From: Amoebidium appalachense
Taxonomy: Eukaryota > Ichthyosporea
Reading direction: 5' to 3'
Assembly: GCA_963693365.1 (NCBI GenBank)
Contig: CAVNZM010000001.1
Coordinates: 6,758,001-6,822,000 of the forward strand
Length of the DNA stretch: 64,000 nt
Shown: positions 11,818-38,174 of the stretch, piece by piece
Layout: every line of letters begins with the position of its first letter
Numbering within the stretch: the first letter of the stretch is position 1
The notes under the pieces: model-generated
Databases searched by the model: none
Told to the model about the DNA's origin: nothing
Seen by the model: the letters and a program-made list of their open reading frames with translations, nothing else
Program-made: the position numbers and the translations under genes

Positions 11818-12250
11818 CTCCGAATAATTCTGCAAGAAGCAGAATTATTCTGCTAAAAGCAGCATAACTAAGAGTTTTCCCTCAAAATGCAGGATTATTC
11901 GGGAGTTATTCCGCAGGAAAGCACAATTATTCCGCTCATGGAAGCAGAAAAAACTTGCTCCAAGTAGAATAATTGTGCTTTAGCAACATAATCCTGCATT
12001 TAGCAGAAATAAATTTTTTGCTTTTCGCGAAATAAATCTCATAGATCATATATTTCAGCAGAATAAATCTCCTCTAGCTGAAAAATCCTACTTTCAGCAG
12101 AATAATTCTGCTTTTGCTGAATAATTCTGCGTTTAGCAGAAGTAGTCTGCTTTTTGCCGAAGAAGTCTGTGTTTAGCAGTCTGAGAAGAAGTCTGCTTTT
12201 TTGCAGAGTAATTCTGCTGAATAATTTTGCTTTTGCTGAATAATTTGAGT
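11818..12250. repeat. Array of degenerate palindromes related to GCAGAATAATTCTGC
   Basis: More than a dozen imperfect copies of a 15-base quasi-palindrome (GCAGAATAATTCTGC) are spaced by short T/A-rich or CTTTTAGC-like linkers over about 430 bases. The array is AT-rich and quite unlike its G-rich surroundings. Such arrays commonly form the sub-terminal regions of DNA transposons, but I could not find matching inverted termini, so its origin is open. Confidence 0.75.
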
Positions 12251-12384
12251 CGGCTGCCGATGTGGTTGGGCCTTTCTGGGTTCGGAATGTGTGCGATTTC
12301 AAACTTGGTATTTGTCACATGCTCGGCGCTCCCGTTGTTGGGTGTTCTCGGGGCTGGTGGCTGGGATACTACTTGATAGCATCT

Positions 12385-13312
<928 letters not shown>

Positions 13313-13663
13313 AGGGCGCAATGTACCACAATTGATTGCCAAGAACGCCAAGGGTGACGACACGGGAGGTGTTTCCGAGCATTAACAGAGCTGTTTGTTG
13401 CCAATGGTTTAAGTTTCAGGCTCGGTATATATTTAAAAAAGAAGCGCGTGTGTGTGGGCGGGGGGAGGGGAAGGGGGAGAAGGGGGTGTTAGGAGGGTAG
13501 GGCAGGGAGTTGGTGGGGAAGGGGAGGGGGAGGGGGAGGGGGGTTACAGAAGGGCAAGAGGGGATCCGGAGAAGGGGTCGGGAATTTCGACCCTTTAAGC
13601 TTAGTACTGTGTGGGAAATGCACATCAAAAAGGACACATATGTGGGTGTGTGCGAAATGCCTT

Positions 13664-13712
13664 GTACGGTATCAGTATGTTGTGTGTACATGACAACATA
13701 TTGATACCGTAC
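13664..13712. repeat. Imperfect 20-bp inverted repeat
   Basis: Arms at 13664-13683 and 13693-13712 pair with one mismatch around a 9-base loop. They contain GTACGGTATCA and TGATACCGTAC. No gene lies next to it. Confidence 0.75.
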
Positions 13713-13735
13713 GTGTCACCGTTTCTGCGTCTGTC

Positions 13736-13736
<1 letters not shown>

Positions 13737-13786
<50 letters not shown>

Positions 13787-14345
13787 ATGTGTGCGCGCAG
13801 TCTGTGTGTGCGCGCATACATGTGTATGTGTGTACATGTGTGTGTTTTGTGTGTGTGTGATGCATGTATGTATGTGCATGAGTGCATGAGTGCAACTAGC
13901 TGTCCGTATGCATATGCCCGCACTGGATGCCCAGATGCACACACAGTGTGTGTGTGCGCGCGCGTGTGTATGTGTGTGTGTGTGTGTTGCTCGTGAGTTG
14001 GAGAGAAAGAGCGCGTGTGTGTCTGTATCCGTTCGTGCATCAAGTTGTCTGTGTGTGTGCGTATGTGCATTTGTCTACACAGGTGTGTGTATGTGTGTGT
14101 GTGTGTTACCATGTGTGCTTCAAGTTGTCCGTGTGTGCATGTGCACATTTGTCGGCGTGTGTATATGTGTGTCACGCATGTTTTGTGGGTGGTGAGAGTA
14201 TGTGTGAGTTCGTGTGCATGTGTGGATCAAGTTGTCTGTGTATGCACGTGTGCATTTGTCCGTGTGTATGTTCATGTGTGTGTGTACAGGTGCCATTGGG
14301 CGTGTGTATGTGCACGTGTGGGTGATGTGTGTGTGTTTTTGTGTG
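13737..14345. repeat. Interrupted (TG)n field
   Basis: TG dinucleotides with recurring unique spacers such as CAAGTTGTCTGTGTGT. No coding content. Confidence 0.9.
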
Positions 14346-14400
14346 TTTTACTTTGCGCGCGTGTGTGGGTGGTTGGTGAGGCTGTAGAGCTTCCAAATCG

Positions 14401-14552
14401 TCAGGAACACCACGTGCTTGGACATGAGATTTATTACATCGTCCTACGTAAGCGCTACCTTTGCGCCAAACTCCGTCTTACTCGGTCATTCGCTGAACAT
14501 ACATGCTATAGATCGCAACTACCGTACTGTTTACATATACATATATATATTC
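14401..14552 (-). pseudogene. Relic of a CAT permease 3' UTR
   Basis: Read on the minus strand, this segment matches the permease 3' region downstream of 7145: ATATGTAAACAGTACGG, GATCTATAGCATGTATGTTC, a diverged middle, GGACGATGTAATAAATCTC with its AATAAA, and CGTGGTGTTC. The coding part is missing; the sequence breaks off close to where the stop codon would be and gives way to an A-tract and (TA)n at the edge of the large element. It is more diverged than the copy at 40.7 kb and so derives from another CAT paralogue. Confidence 0.8.
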
Positions 14553-14576
14553 TAAGATCTATTGATGGTTAATAGT

Positions 14577-14577
<1 letters not shown>

Positions 14578-14644
<67 letters not shown>
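14578..14644. repeat. A-tract and (TA)n at the left edge of the large element
   Basis: TTAATAGT (14567-14574) leads into about 25 A and then about 40 bases of (TA)n that abut the left inverted repeat. The right edge has the mirror arrangement (T-tract, then ACTATTAA), so this may be an outer, decayed part of the terminal repeat. Confidence 0.7.
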
Positions 14645-14648
<4 letters not shown>

Positions 14649-14671
14649 AGGGTACTTAGGACTTTTGAGAT
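14645..14671 (+). repeat. Left terminal inverted repeat of the giant element
   Basis: It begins AAGGAGGGTACTTAGGAC and ends TTTTGAGAT. It is identical over 27 bases to the reverse complement of 40579-40605; identity stops abruptly on the inner side. Confidence 0.85.
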
Positions 14672-15504
14672 TTGGGTGTTTTCTATGGAAATGCTCGGTT
14701 ATCCCTTGTATATTTTGTAAAAATGTATATTGTATCTCTATTAGGCACACTAGGACCCAAACTAGGATGTGCATGGAATGCGACCCAAACATCTTTGGAA
14801 GCATCCAATTATATATTTATCAACGTTTTAACTGTTGGGTGTCCGTTTGCAAACAGCGATATAAGTTCCTTCGACCACATAGCAAGCCACGATAGCACAT
14901 TATCTTTCAGGTGAAGTATCACAGTTCTTGAGGGGTAGCAAACAAGCGACATGCTGGTTAATGAACGGAGCTGGGTACGGTAGTTCCACAACAGCAATTT
15001 GGAGTTTTGCAATTGTATGGGCATTGTTTAATGCACATTGTGAATAAAACATGAGATAAGTCTTACACAATACATCCTTAAACAGGGTGCTTTACAAATT
15101 CCAGCTAACTGACCGACATGATGTTCACAACTATTACAGGCAAAGAAGCCCAATGTAACATAATAGAGCTGAAGAACGCTCTCAATCAGGCAGGCCATCC
15201 TGTGACTTTGGAAAGAGTTCAAAGGAGAAGTGGTATGAGCATCAGTCTACACGTGAAACATCACATACAATATACAAAGTAAAGGGTTATACAATACAAC
15301 CTATCTAACTTACTATCACATCAATCACAACTTACCATCACATTCCAACGCTAACCCATGAAGACAAACAAGGAAAGATTGCCTCCTCCACTTCGCTACC
15401 CATTCATTAATTCAAACAGTATGGTTCAAAAAAGTATATAGTGTGGTAGAGCATGCCTAAGGATCGGATTGAGGTTAAAGCTTTAAGATGTTGTGGTCAC
15501 CGTG
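14672..15504. other. Left sub-terminal non-coding region
   Basis: No gene is recognised. It includes the presumed 3' UTR of the leftward gene; ATTAAA on the minus strand at 15027-15032 is a possible poly(A) signal. Confidence 0.5.
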
Positions 15505-29521
<14,017 letters not shown>

Positions 29522-30990
29522 TTTTAAAGAAGCTATGGTATGAATCTCACCGAAACCACTGCAACTGCAAATGAGGGACAGCGGTGCGCAAGCCGGCTAA
29601 ATCCACGAAAGGGTTGTAAGATTCTCAAGCCGACCCGGCGGCGTCAAACTCGGCCCTAACTTCAATGTACATTGTAATAATTTAACAAGGATGTTTGCAT
29701 AATGTTAGAGTATCAAATAGAATTTCATATGTGTCTGCATATGTAGGCATATATTGGTCTACACACATGGCAGTTACTGTATGAGCTGTAAAGGATACTC
29801 CAATTCTACGGTATGTCAGAGAAATAAATTTCGAGCCCCATATGCTTCTTCATTCTGATTGGCTTTGAATACACATACTGCATGATACAGCATCTTAGAT
29901 CTCTGCTTCCTATTGGATGAATGAAATGCACGTCGATCCCGAACCAAATTTCAGCTACTTTAGAGTGCATTCTAAACATCTCTGCTGTCTTCTCGGACTG
30001 AATATCCATTGCCAGAATCAAAGAAATAATAAATAATTTATACATGGAATATTCTAGGCACGCCAATTCTAGTTTTACGGAATAAATGAAGGCTCGAAAG
30101 GTTTGCACGGGTTGGCCTCGTGCGTTCCCATGAGTCTGATTGGTTGGTGGCATAAATCGTGCGAGTTTCCTAGCCGCTACTAGGGTTATGATCATGTCAA
30201 GGGTGCTTAGATTCCTTCTGATGTACGTTTACTTCCTTTTTATTTTATTTTTTTCACTTCTTTTTTTTTTTGTTGTTGTTAATTAGGGTCTCTAATAACA
30301 ATGTTTATCTCTTATCATGTGAGTTATTGCAATAATCACTATACTGTCAATAGTCGTGTGTCTTACGATCTGATCATGGCTGAGGAATTTTGGTAACTTC
30401 CACTCTTTGAATGGCGTAGGCTCGGCCAATAAGAAAATGCGAGTTGGCCTTTTGCCACCCCAGCGCCAACTAGGACACATGTTGTCCTAGCGCGGTGGCA
30501 ATGTGGCTTTAGGTGTCTTGTTCTTTGTTTGGTTTTTTCCAAAACATGTTCAACAGCAGGAGGTACGGGCTCCATTTTCGTACATCTCCAGAACTTTTCT
30601 ACTACAAAATATGTTACGTTGACTCATTTATGCCACAATGACACACTACCATATTTTCACACTTGAAAGATTCCTTTTTATGAACCATTAGGCACACATT
30701 CTGTTGTGCGGCATGTCACCGCGCCAGACTGGATAAAAAATATCCGCCAATCAAAGCATTGTGTCGAGATCCTACTTGGCTATGTTTGACTGGCGAAAGA
30801 TGCACCAAAACAGATCTGCATGCTCCCAGGGGAACCTGACAACTAGCATTAGCATACATGCGAGAACACCCATGTGCCACACGTACCCAGTAACGACTTG
30901 TGTTTGTGACATTTTCAAGTGCATGGGATTCTAATCTATCGTCTCAAGCATATGAACAGAGGAAATTACGTGTAGGTGAGGGCTTGTAAA
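29522..30990. promoter_or_regulatory. Divergent intergenic region between the element's two genes
   Basis: About 1.47 kb of balanced-composition DNA without homopolymer fields. CCAAT or ATTGG motifs occur near 29857, 29909, 30139, 30425 and 30749. It must hold both promoters. I see no convincing TATA box close to either start. A 129-residue minus-strand frame (29806-30195) has no recognisable features. Confidence 0.55.
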
Positions 30991-32041
30991 ATGGGCCCAA
31001 TTGTGAGAAGCGGCCCTGTCAGGCCCGTGGGGACATGTCGAAGGCAGGGAGCCCCATTACAAAAAGACACGTTAACCACAGGCCCGAACGCTAGAAAAGT
31101 TCTTGGCGAGCTACAACAAAACTTCACATCTAACTCAAGTGGTAACAATGCAAATGCAAAACGGGGCAGCATTGTTAATGATGGCTGCGCACGTGCACGC
31201 AAACGCACACGTATTGACACATGCAACAACACAACGTTAGCAAACTGCAACAACCCGGCGAGTACCAGACAAATCAGCAGCAGTCAATTAGGTAGTGGCA
31301 GTGCGGAGGAGCTTTCTTTTTCAAGAGAAGCAATGGATGCCGAAGAGGAGAATGCAAAAAGATTAATCGAAGAGGTGGAGGCACGGCGGCAACATGGGGT
31401 GGCCAGATCGAAGGCGGCGATGGCTGATAAATTAAAACGTAACCGTGCTGAGGCACAGCAGAGGGACCGAGTTACTACAGGGGCATTCCCGCCCACGCCC
31501 ATAGGGTCTGCGCAACCTTTTCTGCCCGACACAAAAAAGAAGTTGTCAGAGGCAGCCATTGAAAGTGTCTTGGCTATGACTTGCAGGTAAAGAAAAATCA
31601 CACTTCTGGCGCACATCATCTGAGCCGGCGCATGTAAATTGACACTGTTTGAGCTAGCATTCCGTACATTCAATCATTAGTGGAATACTAGAGCGGAAGC
31701 CCGTGTGTGTGCCACATTCAAGTTCTGGTGCTCGTCAGCTCTGAGCCAACCAGTGGGGGGACTTGCTTCATTTTTACATTGCAGCTGCCTGTGGAATGCA
31801 TAATGGGTGAGAAAATACTGTTATAGCTAGCTGTGATAGTATGATGACCGTCACGTAAGGGGTGGTATTGTACAGTATTCATTTGTTCTCATATGTCCTC
31901 CCTACTGCAGGTGCAATGACAACTGCTACGAGAGATTCACGTCAGCGCAGGTGAAAAACCTGAGGACTCGGTGGCTCTGTTTGCCTCCGTCAGTTCGCAA
32001 CCAGGCGCTGTTCGACTATATGACCCAGCATTTGTAAGCAG

Positions 32042-32075
<34 letters not shown>

Positions 32076-32539
32076 GAAATTATACCCAAATATATCTCTC
32101 AAGCCATTTTAACCCAGGCGAGGTAAGGCTAAAACAAGGCTAAAACAAGTACCCCCCCTTTTTTTATAGATATCACCCCCCCCCCCCCCCCCCCCCCATC
32201 CCCCCTTTTATAGATATCAGGAGTCAATGACATCCTAATACCTTAATGTTGCCGAATACTCGTCTAACGCTTGCCCATTAAATGCTCTGCTCACGGACGT
32301 ACAATATGCAGTTCTTCTATACAGACACTTCTCGGTGCCATTGTGTGCAGTCCGGTATGAAGGGTGAACTCTGCATGCTGATGTACATAGATTATGATAC
32401 TTCCCCTCGGATACAATCTCATCTCACCCCACGTAATTGCTACCATAGGGTGAAGCTTGGCAACAACAGCACGTCCCAGAACAAGTCTGGCGTCCAAGCG
32501 GGCAAGGTCGAGATACCGTGGATTCTGGACAACACAGGG
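30991..32539 (+). CDS. Exons 1-3 of the transposase-like gene
   Basis: Exon 1 ends at CAG|GTAAAG. Exon 2 (31911-32033) follows CTACTGCAG and encodes [20 protein letters not shown], the family's conserved N-terminal Cys motif and helix. Exon 3 (32449-32539) encodes [13 protein letters not shown] and ends at GTAACC. Two poly-C runs (32041-32073 and 32177-32197) fill intron 2. Confidence 0.78.
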
Positions 32540-32695
32540 GTAACCCAAACCCCCCCTCCCCCCCCCCCCCCCCCTTCCCCCCCGAAACCCACACACACAC
32601 ACACACACACACGTAGTATACACACGCACCGCACGCACACACGCATGCACGCACGCACGCACGCACACACACACTCAAGCATGCAAACACACGTG

Positions 32696-32728
<33 letters not shown>

Positions 32729-33891
32729 CAGTGCCACGCACACGCACACACACACACACACACACACGAACACACGAACAGGCACACACACACACACACA
32801 CACACCTCATACGTACAAGCTCACACACATGCCCTCATGCACACATGCCCACACCCACACACCCACGCACCCACGCACCCACCCACGCACCCACGCACCC
32901 ACACAATCAGCATCACACAGGCATATAACACGGCAGCAACTAATGTGGTTGCATCCAGAGTTCGGCACATACTACGCACAGAGTTCGGCAAACAGTTGTG
33001 CTTTTGTGCTGGTCCGGCCACACACACCACCCCAACCGCCAGTTTTTTATTTATTTTTTTTATTTTTATTTTAACACGTTTGGTTAACGTCATCCACCTG
33101 CTGCCGGAAGAGTGCATAGGACACAGTCCCATTAGCTACGTTAGAACACCAACCGCCAGTGACTTATAAATTTTTAAATTTTGGATAAAACTTAAAAACT
33201 GAGATGTGCATGTGGACAGAAATTTTAAGCGTGTTTATAGGGAGAGAAGGAGAGAGCTCTAGATACACAAGAGGGTCAAAAAGGGGGACCGGGCCTGGAC
33301 CACGTGATGGCTTCGTTGATGCTCATGCCAACACATGACGGTTGCCACGCGCGTGCAAATCTGAGAGAGAGAGAGAGAGGGAGAGAGAGGGGGAGAGAGA
33401 GAGAGGGGGGGGGGGGAGAGAGAGAGAGAGAGAGTGTGTGTGTGTGTGTGTGTTGGGTGGGGGGGGGGGGGGGGGGGGGAAGGGCTATTCGTTGGCAAGA
33501 GCCAGGAGAGACAGGGGGAAGAGTGGTGTCTATTGGTCTAATAAAGTAATGATGAATACCGGAGGGGGGGGGGGGGGGGGATGGGGGATTGGGGCGGGGG
33601 GGGGGGGGGGGGGGGAAAGGGGGGAGGAAAGAACGGGAGGGGAGGGGGGGGGGGGGGGAGGGGCGAGGTCTGCCAGGCATAGAGAGGGAGATGCAGACAG
33701 AGGGGGAGGGGGGAGGGAGGAGGTGAATACCGGAGGGGGGGGGGGGGATGGGGGATTGGGGCGGGGGGGGGGGGGGGGGGGGAGAGGGGGAGGAAAGAAC
33801 GGGAGGGGAGGGGGGGGGGGGGGGGGGGGGCGAGGTCTGCCAGGCATAGAGAGGGAGATGCAGACAGAGGGGGGGGGGGGGGGGAGGGAGG

Positions 33892-33946
<55 letters not shown>

Positions 33947-34445
33947 GATGGGGGCAGGAAGGCCGGGGGAGGAGCGGGCCCGGGTGGGGAGAGCATGGAA
34001 TGATAACATGTGTGAAGGAGCAGCGAGGTCGGTGAGGAAGAAGGGGAGGGGGGGGGAGGGGAACAAGGTTAAGAAAAACAATACACCAAATGACCTCCCC
34101 CCCCCCCCCCCCCCCCCCCCCCGCCCCACCGCCCCCTCCCCCCTCCCCATCCCATTCATTTCATCCCAGATCTGCCAAGAAGCATTCATCAACATCATGG
34201 GAATGTGCCGAAACACGTTCATGGCCAGAAAGAATGAATTCCTACAAGGAGCTCGGTTTTACGTACATGGCAACACCGGTGAAGGCAACATCTCTTTGGC
34301 GGTGGAGAGATTTATTGCCTGGTTTTCCGAATTCATCGACCTCATCGGTCAGTTGATGCCCGACACGTCTACGATACGCTTGCCGCCCGCTTACACCAAG
34401 GAAGAGATCTGGATGGAGTACGTCAGGGTGTGTATTTCATATATA

Positions 34446-34476
<31 letters not shown>

Positions 34477-34819
34477 ACCACATCTCAATGCATACACCTA
34501 CACGCACGTACATACGCACACACGCAACTACGTACACGGAATTACACACACATGCACACATGCACACATGCACACCGTTCTACACACACATACACACATA
34601 CACGAACACGTATTATAAACATGCACGCTAACACATGCACAAGCATACACTGCTGGGCACAGCCACCCACCCACCCACCCGCTCACCTGCTAAACCTCAT
34701 TCCCACACACAAACACACCCATAAACTGTCAGAGAGAGAGAGACACCGACCCCCCCCCCCCCCCCCCCCCCCCAACCCACACAGGCGCATGCAGCATCAT
34801 ATTGCTTCACATTACCTTA

Positions 34820-34858
<39 letters not shown>

Positions 34859-36291
34859 TTCTCGAACACAAAATCAATAGAACACAAACACACACACCCA
34901 CACCCACCCACCCACCACCCCACCCACCCGCAGCCACACCCCTACACTCACACCCACACCCAAACCCACACCCACATACGTATATAATTTGCTCTCCCCC
35001 CTCCCCCCTCCCCCCTCCCCCCCACAAGCACTCCTGCATATATGGTACAATGCAACCAAGGAAGCCCACGAACACACAAGCACAGGAAAACATGGCTGGG
35101 CATTCAGACACACCCACCCGCAAACCCACCCACCCATCCACCAATCTACCCAAACAACCAAATTCCCGCGGGTCCACACACTCACTCGTAAATCCACCTA
35201 TTCACGAAACTTGCTTTATCTCACTCAGTGTCACCTGTTTAACCTCATTACCCAGATACAAACACACCCAGGCACACACAGAGAGATACCAACCCACACA
35301 ATGCCGTCCACCCACCCACACAGGCACATCCATCACAATGTCATATTGACCCACACTGCCTTACCCATGCCTTCACCATCGAAGCACACGTGGCATGCAA
35401 TGGTGCACGTGAAACCCCACTCCCCCCCCCCCCCCCATCCCCCCCCCTCCTTCCCTCCCCCCTCCCCCCCCCCCCCCCCCCCCCCCCCCCAACCGAACAA
35501 CACACAAGCACTATGGCATCCTTATCAACATGCATACATACATAAACAACCTTTTGAAACACAAGCGTGTGACATGCATTTTATCGTACATTATTAACTT
35601 TTACAACCAGCACACTGCAACTCAGGAGGTTATGCACACACACATACACACATACCCACACACACACACAAACTTCAAACGACACACACATGCAATCACA
35701 CACCACACAGCACATTACACATGTCCCTATTACCATCGAAGCAACACCCAAACACCCAAACAAACAAAGGGACATCCATTACGAAACACAAACACACACA
35801 CACACAGGCACACAAGCACATACACACGTACACACGCACAGTGTCAGGCACACACACATGCAAGGGCACCCACACACATACACACACGAAAACATCCATC
35901 CAAAACTCCACATTCGAAACACAACCTCTATTCTACCCATACAGATATTGTTACATAAATACTGACCTACGTCCGCTTGGAAAACACAGGATATCACAGC
36001 CGAGGACACAGCCAACCAAGAAGAATTCGAGGCACGGTGGGCACAGCTCCATCCCGATTTCGACGAACAGGAACATGTACTTGGCCCCGACCAGGCACGT
36101 CTCTCTCCCCCCCTCTGTGTGGCTGTGTACATGTGTGTGTACGCGTGTGCTTGTGTGTGTGTATGTGTTTTTTTTTTTTTTGGGGGGGGGGGGGAGGGGG
36201 GGGAGGGGGGGATGTGGAGGAAGACAACAGGGTGGGCAGTTTAAGCATGTGTGTGAGAATGTGTGCGTGTATGGGTACGTGTGTGCATGCT

Positions 36292-36370
<79 letters not shown>

Positions 36371-36603
36371 TGGAGAACTTGGGAGGGGGGAGGGGGGGGG
36401 GGGCAAGCACTGCAATGTTGAGTACATTGGGGCAAACAGAGTGTATACCGAGGGAGAGGGGGGCAGGGGGGGATAATGGGCCAAACCTGTCCATCTTCCG
36501 TATTTGGGATAGTATACGTCGTAATGTAGCCTGACATCCTGACATCATGTGAGGTATGCAGCATAACATGCACCTCCATGCAACCCTACTTCTTAAGCGC
36601 CTA

Positions 36604-36683
<80 letters not shown>

Positions 36684-37168
36684 CGTGTGTGTTACAGTAT
36701 GTGTACGTCAGAATGTGTAGGCGAATTGGTATGTGAGCATACGTGCATGAAATCGTGTAAACCCCCCCCCTCCCCCCCCCCCCCCCCCCCCCCCTCCCCC
36801 GGGGGGGAAGGCAGAACAACAAGAACAACAACAACAAAAAAAAACACCCCGCCTACACCTTACTGACAGAGAGAAAAAAACCCACACTAATCGATCTTCA
36901 CACCTTCCAGACTGCCTCAGGCCACAAGCGCAAACGGCAAGCACGGGTAACAGACAAGGGCTACCTTGATCAAGAGGGGTTTCACGCAGCCTGGAGAACC
37001 CATTTCAAGGGTGTAAGTTTAAGCACCGAGACCACCAACTTCGTCAAATGTGAGTACTGCTGCATTCTCAAGGCCCGCCTCAAGCTGGCCACCACCAATG
37101 CTGCAAGGATCCACATCCGTGAACTGCGGGAGGCACACATCAATCTCCAAAGGCTGGTGGCCCCCCTC

Positions 37169-37201
<33 letters not shown>

Positions 37202-37381
37202 ACCCACCCACCAAACGCCATCACCACCACCACCATCATTACGTGCACGGCACACACATACACAAAACCTTTACAACATCACACCTGACAACATCTTCCA
37301 AAGTAAACACCCACGCACGCACATTCACACACACACACACACACACACAAACAAGCATGCACACCTGCACACTCCCGCGTA

Positions 37382-37475
<94 letters not shown>

Positions 37476-37606
37476 CCACAACCACACAGTCCGCCTCCCC
37501 CTCCCCCCTCCCCCCATCCCCCCTCACACACACACACACAGTCACATGTTCTCGTGGAGGAGGGCAAAGAAAGGGGGGGGAGGGGGGGGGGGGCAGCGGT
37601 GTTGTG

Positions 37607-37675
<69 letters not shown>

Positions 37676-37873
37676 TTTGTGGTGTGCGTGTGCGTGTGTG
37701 TGTGGTTGCGTGCGCGCATGCACGTGTGCGCAAGCACTTGGACTTCCCTCCCCCCCCCCCAAACACCATCACCACCACCACCATCATTACATGCACGGCA
37801 CACGCATACACACAACCTCTAAAACAACACACCTGACAACCTGTTCCAAAATAAACACCCACGCACGCACATT

Positions 37874-37925
<52 letters not shown>

Positions 37926-37989
37926 TGCACACCCGCACACCCGCACGTACCACACATGCACACACACAACCACAACCACACAGTCTTCC

Positions 37990-38024
<35 letters not shown>

Positions 38025-38109
38025 ACTTGAACAAAACACACACACATAGTCATGTTTTCGTGGAGGAGGGAAAAAAAAAGGGGGGGAGCTTGGGTAGTGG
38101 CGTTGTGCA

Positions 38110-38174
<65 letters not shown>

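Noticed and set aside
29806-30195. A 129-residue minus-strand frame in the divergent intergenic region
   Set aside because: No recognisable motif, no supporting splice or promoter context, and it lies in the presumed promoter region of both element genes.
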